DNA of 64,000 bases from Thiothrix phosphatis (lineage in GTDB: Bacteria; Pseudomonadota; Gammaproteobacteria; Thiotrichales; Thiotrichaceae), in contig NZ_JAYMYJ010000086.1 in assembly GCF_035668035.1 (NCBI RefSeq), forward strand, positions 13,587 to 77,586, written 5' to 3'. The position numbers and the translations under genes are program-made. Every line of letters starts with the position of its first letter. The first letter of the stretch is position 1. Positions 46,215 to 53,680 of this stretch are shown in pieces. The notes beneath the pieces were generated by a model. It worked only from the letters and a program-made list of their open reading frames with translations, did not search any database and was not told where the DNA came from.

Positions 46215-47393
46215 ATGAATCCCGATCCAAAATTCTGCAAAATCCTCACTGAACTCGACACCCGCCGCTCCCGGCATTTGTATCGCCGCACCCGCGTGGC
46301 CGATTCCCCACAACAGCCGCACATGACCATCGATGGCAAGCCGATGCTGTCCTTCTGCAGCAACGACTACCTGGGGCTTGCCAGCCATCCGGACGTGATC
46401 CGCGCCTTCCAGCAGGCAGCGAACGAATACGGCGTCGGCAGCGGAGCCGCGCACTTGGTCAACGGCCATTCCCGCCCTCACCAACAATTGGAAGAAGCGC
46501 TCGCGGCCTTCACCGGGCGTGACCGCGCCCTGCTGTTTTCCACCGGCTACATGGCAAACCTTGGCGTCGCCAATGCGCTGTTGGGCAAACGCAGCGATAT
46601 TGTTTACGCAGACCGCCTCAACCACGCCTCACTGATCGACGCGGGGCTGTTGTCCGGCGCAAAACTGGTGCGCTACCCGCATAATGACACCATCAACCTC
46701 GGCAAGCGCCTGTTGGCGCACGACAACCCGGAAGCCACCCGCCTGATCATGACCGACGGAATATTCAGCATGGATGGCGACGCCGCGCCTGTGCGCAAAC
46801 TGGCGCTGATGGCGCGCACGCACGACGCCTGGCTGATGGTGGATGACGCACACGGCATCGGCGTCCTGGGGCCGACCGGCGGCGGGCTACTGGAAGCCGA
46901 AGGGCTCACCCAAGCTGACGTGCCAATCCTGATGGGCACACTGGGCAAGGCGCTGGGCACGGCGGGCGCATTCGTCGCTGGAGACGGCGACCTGATCGAA
47001 TACCTGATCCAGACCGCCCGCACCTGGATTTACACCACCGCCCAGCCGCCCGCCGTGGCCGCCGCGACCCTCACCAGCCTGCAACTGGCGCAGACGGAAA
47101 ACTGGCGGCGGGAACATTTGCAGGCGCTGATCCGGCAATTCCGGCAAGGCGTGGAGCAACTCGGCCTGCCATTGCTGCCGTCCAACACACCGATCCAGCC
47201 TATCCTGGTCGGCGGCAGCGAACAGGCGCAGGCCATGAGCCACAAGCTGGAAGGACGCGGCATTCTGGTGACCGCCATCCGCCCGCCGACAGTGCCCCCC
47301 GACACGGCGCGGTTACGGGTCACCTTGTCGGCGGCGCATTCAGCAGCGGATGTGGAACGCCTGCTGGAAGCACTGGCGGATTCAGCCGCCTAA
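46215..47393 (+). CDS. bioF: 8-amino-7-oxononanoate synthase
   Basis: 392 residues. PLP enzyme of biotin synthesis, joins alanine and pimeloyl-ACP. Motifs: FCSNDYLGLASHP, GYMANLGV, DDAHGIGVLGPTGGG, and the PLP Lys at 245 in MGTLGKALGTAGAFV. bioF stands alone here, without bioB, bioH, bioC or bioD. 2-amino-3-ketobutyrate CoA ligase is the main alternative, less likely from the N-terminal sequence. Confidence 0.9.
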   Translation: MNPDPKFCKILTELDTRRSRHLYRRTRVADSPQQPHMTIDGKPMLSFCSNDYLGLASHPDVIRAFQQAANEYGVGSGAAHLVNGHSRPHQQLEEALAAFTGRDRALLFSTGYMANLGVANALLGKRSDIVYADRLNHASLIDAGLLSGAKLVRYPHNDTINLGKRLLAHDNPEATRLIMTDGIFSMDGDAAPVRKLALMARTHDAWLMVDDAHGIGVLGPTGGGLLEAEGLTQADVPILMGTLGKALGTAGAFVAGDGDLIEYLIQTARTWIYTTAQPPAVAAATLTSLQLAQTENWRREHLQALIRQFRQGVEQLGLPLLPSNTPIQPILVGGSEQAQAMSHKLEGRGILVTAIRPPTVPPDTARLRVTLSAAHSAADVERLLEALADSAA

Positions 47394-48442
47394 GCATCCC
47401 TTGTTGGGGCTGGCGCATGAAACGTCCCCAATTGCCCCAGCAGCACGGTGGCGTAAGCCCCTGGCGGCAGTTCAAACGACAGTTTCAAGGTGCTGCCATC
47501 CACCCTTTCAAAACCAATGTCCCCCACCCGGATGCGCAAGGCGCGGCGCTCTTGCTTCAAGCCCTGCTTTTCCAGACCGGCGCAGAAAACCGTAAAGGCG
47601 TCCGCCTGCGCCTGCTCCAGGTCGCGGGCGACGGCTTGCGTCTCCAGCTCCCCCCTGCCCCACAATGCGCCAGTCGGGTGGATTTCCAACGCATCCAGCC
47701 GCTGTTGGAGCTCGGGGCTGGCGTCATCCGCAAACCAGGCGCTCCCACCATCAAACATGAAAATGTCGCCGGGCAACCGCTGGCACCAGGAGCCTTGCGC
47801 CACCCTCGCCGCCAGGATGTGGTTGAACACCCATGAACGGGCGGCGGACAGATACAAGCTACGCTGGTTGCGCTGCTTCGGTTTAAATTCGCCCTGGAAC
47901 CAGCGCTCCGCCTTCAGCAGGTTGCCGAAGTTATGGCCGAAACGCTGTTCGCCATAGTAATTGGGCAAGCCGTACTGGGCAATTTGCTGGCAGACCTGTT
48001 CCGCCTCGGCGAAGTCGCCCGAGCAATCCCGCAGGGTAAGGGTGAAACGGTTCCCCACCAGCGCCCCGCGCCGCAGCTTGCGGTCATGGCGTTGCTGTTG
48101 GAGGATGACAAGCTCCGGCGGCAGGGCGGAAAAATCCGGGTCAGCCCTGCCGGGCAGTTGCAGGCTGAACCATTGGGTGGCGACGGCATGACGGTCTTTC
48201 AAACCGGCGTAGCCAACGTCCGCTGCTGGCACGCCCGCGCAACGGGCAAGCTGGCCAGCGGCCCAGTCGGTATTGGCGCCGGTTTTGCGCACTTGCAGCC
48301 ACAGATGTTCGCCGCTGCCGCTCAAGGCGATGTCCATCTGTTCGTCAACGATAAAATCTTCCGCCAAGGTGCGGAACGCCCCCTGCAATGGCGCTGGGTA
48401 AGCGCGGGCGAATGGGGTTGCAGCGTAGTCGGTAGTGTTCAT
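47390..48442 (-). CDS. truD: tRNA pseudouridine(13) synthase
   Basis: 350 residues from the ATG at 48442. The catalytic Asp is D83 in VGYAGLKDRHAVATQWFS, and NYYGEQRFGHN and GNRFTLTLRD match the family. It makes pseudouridine 13 in tRNA-Glu. It starts 7 bases after the prenyltransferase stop and its end overlaps the bioF end by 4 bases on the other strand. Confidence 0.94.
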   Translation of the reverse strand: MNTTDYAATPFARAYPAPLQGAFRTLAEDFIVDEQMDIALSGSGEHLWLQVRKTGANTDWAAGQLARCAGVPAADVGYAGLKDRHAVATQWFSLQLPGRADPDFSALPPELVILQQQRHDRKLRRGALVGNRFTLTLRDCSGDFAEAEQVCQQIAQYGLPNYYGEQRFGHNFGNLLKAERWFQGEFKPKQRNQRSLYLSAARSWVFNHILAARVAQGSWCQRLPGDIFMFDGGSAWFADDASPELQQRLDALEIHPTGALWGRGELETQAVARDLEQAQADAFTVFCAGLEKQGLKQERRALRIRVGDIGFERVDGSTLKLSFELPPGAYATVLLGQLGTFHAPAPTRDA

Positions 48443-48449
48443 GCGCAAA

Positions 48450-49385
48450 CTATACCAGCCACAGGGTCAGGCTTAACAGCACGCCATGCAGGATCATGCT
48501 GGCGATGGTCATTTTGATGGCTGGCTCCAGCAGCGGCGGCTGGGTGGCGTATTGCCGCAGCAACATCCCGGCCTTCGCGGACAGCACCAGTGGCGGCAGG
48601 CTCAACAGCGACCAGACCGGCAACGCCGCCGCGACCACCAGCGCCAACAGGATCAGCGCCGCCAACATGACCGCCCCCAGATAAATTTTCGGCGCGTTGC
48701 CCAACCCCATGCGCACCACCCAATGGTGCTTGCCGCTGGCGGCGTCCGCCTGATGGTCGGGAAACTGGTTGATGAACAGGATATTCATCACCAGCAGCGC
48801 CACCGGCAGGCTGACCAGCACTGGATAGGCGGACATTTCCCCGGTTTGCACAAACCATGCGCCCAGCGGCGTGAGGATGCCGAAACCCAGCGCCACCGCC
48901 GGTTCGCCCAGCCCCCGGCTGTTCAGGCGCAGCGGCGGCGCGGAATAGCCCCAGCCGACCACCACGCCCGCCACGCCAATCCACAACAGCCCCATGCCGC
49001 TGGCCCAGGCCAGCCCGACGCCCAGCAGAATGGCGGCGGCCAGCAGCAGGGAGCCGAACTGGAAGGTTTCCCCTGCATCCAACACGCCGTTCTGGATAAA
49101 ACGGCTGCCACCGGTAAAGGGGAAAATCCGCTGCGTATTGCGTTCATCCGTACCGTTTTCGTGGTCATAGTAATCATTGAGGACATTGACCGCCGCATGC
49201 ACCAACGCAGCCGCCAACAGGGTCAGCAGCAGCAACAGGAAGCTGACCCTCCCGCCCCGGTGCGCAACGGCGGCCACCCCGATAAGCACCGGGATCAAAC
49301 TGGCGGCGAGGAACCCTGGCCGGGTCGCCAGCCAGTAACGCAGCAAAGGTGTGTTCAGGAGGGTTTTGTCCGGTTCTTGCGCCAT
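48450..49385 (-). CDS. UbiA-superfamily prenyltransferase, MenA-like
   Basis: 311 residues, about eight to nine membrane helices. The first Asp-rich motif is NVLNDYYDHENGTDERN and the second FINQFPDHQADAASGKHHW, the arrangement of 1,4-dihydroxy-2-naphthoate prenyltransferases. It would attach a polyprenyl tail to an aromatic ring for menaquinone, but no other men gene is in the window, so the substrate is uncertain. Its start is divergent from ubiD. Confidence 0.75.
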   Translation of the reverse strand: MAQEPDKTLLNTPLLRYWLATRPGFLAASLIPVLIGVAAVAHRGGRVSFLLLLLTLLAAALVHAAVNVLNDYYDHENGTDERNTQRIFPFTGGSRFIQNGVLDAGETFQFGSLLLAAAILLGVGLAWASGMGLLWIGVAGVVVGWGYSAPPLRLNSRGLGEPAVALGFGILTPLGAWFVQTGEMSAYPVLVSLPVALLVMNILFINQFPDHQADAASGKHHWVVRMGLGNAPKIYLGAVMLAALILLALVVAAALPVWSLLSLPPLVLSAKAGMLLRQYATQPPLLEPAIKMTIASMILHGVLLSLTLWLV

Positions 49386-49467
49386 GGTTGCTCTGCCTGC
49401 CAGGAAAACCCCGGATTATACGCACGCCCATAGCCAGCCCGCGAAATTTTCCGTTATCATCCTGGCC

Positions 49468-50931
49468 ATGAAATACCACGACCTGCGCGATTTTATCCAG
49501 CAACTGGAGAAAATGGGCGAGCTGAAACGCATCAGCGTGGAAGTCGACCCGCATCTGGAAATGACTGAAATTGCCGACCGCGTGCTGCGTTCCGGTGGCC
49601 CCGCCCTGCTGTTTGAAAAGCCGAAAGGGCATAGCGTCCCGGTGCTGGCCAACCTGTTCGGCACGCCGCGCCGCGTTGCGTTGGGGATGGGCGAGGAATC
49701 GACCGAAGCCCTGCGCGAAGTCGGCAAACTGCTCGCGCTGCTGAAGCAACCCGACCCGCCGAAAGGTTTCAAGGACGCCATGAGCGCCCTACCGATTTTC
49801 CGCAAGATCCTGGATATGGCACCGAAAACCGTCAGCAAGGCACCCTGCCAACAGGTGGTGCTGGAAGGCGAAGCGGTGGATTTGGGCAAACTGCCGATCC
49901 AGCATTGCTGGCCGGGGGACGCCGCGCCGTTGATCACCTGGGGCTTGGTGGTCACCAAAGGGCCGGAAAAAGCACGGCAAAACCTGGGCATTTACCGCCA
50001 GCAGGTGCTCGGCAAAAACCGCGTGATCATGCGCTGGCTATCGCATCGCGGCGGGGCGCTGGATTTCCGTGAGTTCCAACAGGCGCATCCGGGCAAACCG
50101 TTTCCGGTGGCGGTGGCGATTGGCGCAGACCCTGCGACGATTTTGGGCGCGGTGACGCCGGTTCCCGACACGTTGTCCGAGTATGCGTTCGCGGGGCTGT
50201 TGCGCGGTTCGCGGACGGAGCTGGCGCAGGCGGTCGGGGTGGATTTGCAGGTTCCGGCGGCGGCGGAATTCGTGCTGGAAGGCCACATTTATCCTGACGA
50301 CCTGGCTCCTGAAGGGCCATATGGCGACCATACCGGCTATTACAATGAGATCGACAGCTTCCCGGTGTTCACCATTGAGCGCATCACCCACCGCAAAGAG
50401 CCGATTTACCACAGCACCTACACCGGGCGCCCACCGGATGAACCGGCGATCTTGGGCGTGGCGCTGAACGAAGTGTTCGTGCCGATCCTGCAAAAGCAAT
50501 TCCCGGAAATCGTCGATTTCTACCTGCCGCCGGAAGGCTGTTCCTACCGCATGGCGGTGGTCAGCATCAGGAAGCAATATCCGGGGCACTCCAAGCGGGT
50601 GATGATGGGGGTGTGGTCGTTCCTGCGCCAGTTCATGTACACCAAGTTCATCATCGTGGTGGATGACGACGTGGATACCCGTAAGTGGGAGGATGTGATC
50701 TGGGCTATGACCACGCGCATGGATCCGGCGCGCGACACCACGCTGGTGGAGCATACGCCGATTGATTACCTGGATTTCGCCTCGCCAGTGTCGGGGCTGG
50801 GGTCGAAGATGGGGCTGGATGCGACCAACAAATGGCCGGGGGAAACCACGCGGGAATGGGGCACGCCGATTGTGATGGATGCGGCGGTCAAAGCCCGCGT
50901 GGATGGGATGTGGAAGACGTTGGGGCTATAA
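49468..50931 (+). CDS. ubiD: 4-hydroxy-3-polyprenylbenzoate decarboxylase UbiD
   Basis: 487 residues from the ATG at 49468. The prenylated-FMN dependent decarboxylase of ubiquinone synthesis, start MKYHDLRDFIQQLEKMGEL. It contains GTPRRVALGMGEE, YRQQVLGKNRVIMRWLSHRGGA, the conserved EDLAPEGPYGDHTGYYN-type loop and TTRMDPARDT. The last codons read VKARVDGMWKTLGL. A second copy of this 3' end lies 1.7 kb downstream (52543-52638) and codes VDAIWEQLKL, which is closer to the E. coli end (VDAIWDEL-type); the present tail may therefore be a replacement. Confidence 0.95.
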   Translation: MKYHDLRDFIQQLEKMGELKRISVEVDPHLEMTEIADRVLRSGGPALLFEKPKGHSVPVLANLFGTPRRVALGMGEESTEALREVGKLLALLKQPDPPKGFKDAMSALPIFRKILDMAPKTVSKAPCQQVVLEGEAVDLGKLPIQHCWPGDAAPLITWGLVVTKGPEKARQNLGIYRQQVLGKNRVIMRWLSHRGGALDFREFQQAHPGKPFPVAVAIGADPATILGAVTPVPDTLSEYAFAGLLRGSRTELAQAVGVDLQVPAAAEFVLEGHIYPDDLAPEGPYGDHTGYYNEIDSFPVFTIERITHRKEPIYHSTYTGRPPDEPAILGVALNEVFVPILQKQFPEIVDFYLPPEGCSYRMAVVSIRKQYPGHSKRVMMGVWSFLRQFMYTKFIIVVDDDVDTRKWEDVIWAMTTRMDPARDTTLVEHTPIDYLDFASPVSGLGSKMGLDATNKWPGETTREWGTPIVMDAAVKARVDGMWKTLGL

Positions 50932-50961
50932 TCCCCTTATCACCCAAGGCAAACACGGCAC

Positions 50962-52539
50962 ATGAAAAAGCTACCCATCGGCATCAGCACCCTCGCCAAC
51001 TTCATCGCAGACGGCTACGTTTATGTGGACAAAACCCCGTATGTGCAAATGCTGACCGACAGGGGCAAATATTACTTCCTCTCACGTCCGCGCCGTTTTG
51101 GCAAGTCACTGCTGGTGGATACCTTGCACCAGTTGTTTGCAGGCAATGAGACCCTGTTTCGCGACTTGCACATCCACCCGCACTGGGATTGGGCAGTGCA
51201 ATACCCCGTCATATCCATCAGCTTCGCCGAGGGGCTATTGGAAAGCCGCACCGCGTTGGAACGGCGTATCCAGCAAATCCTGGAATTGAACCAGGAACAA
51301 TTGGGGGTCAGTTGCCGCCACCATCAAGACCCTGCCGCCTGCTTCGGTGAACTGATCCGCAATGCCAAAGCCAAATACGGGCGCGACGTGGTGGTGTTGG
51401 TGGATGAATACGACAAACCCATCCTTGACAATATCACCCATCCAGAGGTTGCGGCTGAAATGCGCAACGGGCTACGCGACCTGTATTCGGTGATCAAGGG
51501 GCAGGATGCCAATATCCGTTTTGCCTTCCTCACCGGGGTCAGCAAATTTTCCAAGGTCTCGCTGTTCAGCGGCCTGAACAACCTGGAAGACATCACCCTT
51601 GACCCGCGTTACAGCGCCCTGTGCGGCTATACCCAAACCGAACTGGAACACCATTTTGCCGAACACTTGCAAGGCACGGACATGGCAATGGTGCGGTCAT
51701 GGTACAACGGCTACAACTGGCTGGGGGAAAGCGTTTATAACCCGTTTGATGTGCTGCTGTTTATTGCCAAGGGCAAAAAGTTTTTACCGTACTGGTTTGA
51801 AACCGCAACCCCGTCGTTTCTGGTGGATATTTTGCGCACCCGCCCGTTTTATCTGCCCGACCTCGAAGCCGTGAACATGGATTACAAGGCTTTGGGGGAT
51901 TTTGATGTGGACAAGATTCATCTGGAAACCCTGTTGTTCCAGACAGGCTACCTGACGATCAAGCGGGAAATGGTGGATGTGCCGGGCAGTTTGCCGGAAT
52001 ACGCACTGACTTATCCCAACAATGAAGTGCGTTATAGCCTGATGGGGTATCTGCTGGACAACTACCTCACGGATACCCGCCCGGAACGCAGCGCCATCCG
52101 CCAAGCACTGATCCGCAATGATTTTGCCACGCTGGAACGCCATTTCCGCGCCCTGTTCGACAATATTGCCCACCAGAATTACACCAACAACCCGATAGCC
52201 AACTACGAAGGTTATTATGCCTCTGTAATGTACGCTTTCCTGTGTTCCCTCAGCCTTGACACACGCGCCGAGGAAAGCAGCAACAAGGGACGGGTGGATA
52301 TGGCCTTACGCTTGCCCTTTATCAATGGGGCAAAACGGGTGTATATCTTTGAATTCAAGATGGTGGATGGCACAGAAGGTGATGGCAGCGCAATGGCGCA
52401 AATCAAACAGCAGGATTACGCCGCGCCCTACCGCGATGGCCAGCACCGCATCTTTTTGGTGGGGATGGAGTTTAGTGCGCAAGTGCGGAATTTTGTAGGG
52501 TTTGAGTGGGAAGAAGATGGCAGCTCCCCCAACAGATGA
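50962..52539 (+). CDS. AAA-ATPase/PD-(D/E)XK nuclease-like protein (DUF1703 type)
   Basis: 525 residues. N-terminal AAA-ATPase_like domain with FIADGYVYVDKTPYV, P-loop SRPRRFGKSLL (41-51), Walker B DVVVLVDEYDKP, and FAFLTGVSKFSKVSLFSGLNNL. The C-terminal PD-(D/E)XK nuclease-like domain has GRVDMALRL and VYIFEFKM, the D..ExK core. These genes occur in many copies in some bacteria and behave as accessory genes; biochemical function is unknown. It lies 30 bases behind ubiD and is followed by a ubiD 3'-end copy, evidence that it is an insertion. Confidence 0.85.
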   Translation: MKKLPIGISTLANFIADGYVYVDKTPYVQMLTDRGKYYFLSRPRRFGKSLLVDTLHQLFAGNETLFRDLHIHPHWDWAVQYPVISISFAEGLLESRTALERRIQQILELNQEQLGVSCRHHQDPAACFGELIRNAKAKYGRDVVVLVDEYDKPILDNITHPEVAAEMRNGLRDLYSVIKGQDANIRFAFLTGVSKFSKVSLFSGLNNLEDITLDPRYSALCGYTQTELEHHFAEHLQGTDMAMVRSWYNGYNWLGESVYNPFDVLLFIAKGKKFLPYWFETATPSFLVDILRTRPFYLPDLEAVNMDYKALGDFDVDKIHLETLLFQTGYLTIKREMVDVPGSLPEYALTYPNNEVRYSLMGYLLDNYLTDTRPERSAIRQALIRNDFATLERHFRALFDNIAHQNYTNNPIANYEGYYASVMYAFLCSLSLDTRAEESSNKGRVDMALRLPFINGAKRVYIFEFKMVDGTEGDGSAMAQIKQQDYAAPYRDGQHRIFLVGMEFSAQVRNFVGFEWEEDGSSPNR

Positions 52540-52542
52540 CCC

Positions 52543-52638
52543 GAGAAATCCACGCGGGAGTGGGATATACCGATTGTGATGGATGCGGCGGTCAAATCCC
52601 GCGTGGATGCAATTTGGGAGCAACTTAAATTGACCTGA
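52543..52638 (+). pseudogene. Displaced 3'-end copy of ubiD
   Basis: Codes EKSTREWDIPIVMDAAV followed by KSRVDAIWEQLKLT and a TGA. Compared with the ubiD end at 50842-50931, 27 bases (52570-52596 and 50866-50892) are identical, as are 12 bases after one mismatch; then the two copies differ. No ubiD sequence precedes it, so it cannot make a protein. It begins 4 bases after the AAA-ATPase stop. It is best read as the ancestral ubiD terminus left behind when the ATPase gene came in. Confidence 0.8.
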
Positions 52639-52697
52639 ACCCAGGACAAACCAACGCCCTCTGCCCCACACTGGCGTGAGCGCTGAAGCCTTCCACT

Positions 52698-53396
52698 TCA
52701 GGGAAGGAATTTCATATCACTTCTGCCGAGATTGAAGACAGCGCACCCTTGAAACTCCCTCCAGCAACTCTCCGGGATATTGGCCTCCAGCAATTCCTCC
52801 GGCGTAAAATCCCGGGTGACATCAATATCGGCAGGCAATCTGAGTAGCTTGCCCAGATGGGCACCGATATCTTTCCGGCCAAAGAGACGGACATGATCAT
52901 GCTGCCCGAAACGCTGGCAGCGTTCCGCATAGCTGAGATCCTGAAAGTTTTCCTCGTATTTGCCGGGCGTGAACGGCACCACGAAAAAGTGGCGGCCGCT
53001 ATCCTTGAGCATCCTGTGCAAATGGAAAAGGGTATAGGCGATATTGCAAGGGACGTGTTCCAACACATGGCTATGCAGGATCAGGTCAAATTCACGGGAC
53101 GGCTGACTCTCCAGATCGCTTAAATCTATTTTGATGCAGTTTTCCACAAACGGGTAGCGGTCAGGGCTGATGTCCGCGACGATATAGTTTTCCTTGTTGA
53201 TGCGCTTTGCCAATGCCTGGTACAACCCCAGTTCCGGGGCGATGTGCAGCACCTTGTGATGCGGAGCCAACGGCAGCCGTTGCAGGTAAAGCCATAGCAG
53301 GCGTGTCCTTTCCAAGGAAAAGCATTGTGAACACTGGACATTTTTCCTTGAACTCATGTCAACGAATTCATCATTTCCACACAGGTTGCATCGCAT
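52698..53396 (-). CDS. SAM-dependent methyltransferase with N-terminal zinc ribbon
   Basis: 232 residues. CNLCGNDEF and CSQCFSLERTR give four Cys in a zinc-ribbon pattern. The methyltransferase part has VLHIAPELGL, IKIDLSDLE, and FDLILHSHVLEHVPCNIAYTL; the VLHIAPE variation of motif I is seen in sugar or cell-surface methyltransferases. The substrate is unknown. AAGGAG precedes the ATG. Monocistronic. Confidence 0.78.
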   Translation of the reverse strand: MRCNLCGNDEFVDMSSRKNVQCSQCFSLERTRLLWLYLQRLPLAPHHKVLHIAPELGLYQALAKRINKENYIVADISPDRYPFVENCIKIDLSDLESQPSREFDLILHSHVLEHVPCNIAYTLFHLHRMLKDSGRHFFVVPFTPGKYEENFQDLSYAERCQRFGQHDHVRLFGRKDIGAHLGKLLRLPADIDVTRDFTPEELLEANIPESCWREFQGCAVFNLGRSDMKFLP

Positions 53397-53587
53397 AAGA
53401 ACTCCTTGAGGAAGACAATCCGGCCACGGGCATAGCGACTCTTCCTGCCATCGTGTGCTGGGCTATATTCGGGATTCGGGAGTGGATAATGCCGCCAAGC
53501 AGGCGACAGTCAGAGCATTCCCCCTTGCTGGAAAGCGACGAATATCCTAGCACAGATTCTGGACCATCCGCACAGCGTTGCCATCAT

Positions 53588-53629
53588 CATCGGGGCAGGT
53601 TTCATGAAAAATAGCCCCCTGCCCCGATG
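53588..53629. repeat. Perfect 12-bp inverted repeat behind lon
   Basis: CATCGGGGCAGG/CCTGCCCCGATG around an 18-base loop that itself contains the palindrome TTTCATGAAA. It lies about 50 bases downstream of the lon stop. No U-tract is present on either strand. It may be a transcript end or a protein-binding site. I see nothing else in the 284-base gap. Confidence 0.5.
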
Positions 53630-53680
53630 TTCAAGCAGCAGGCCGGGCGATTGCTTCCCAACCCGCCCTCCTGTGCTGCG

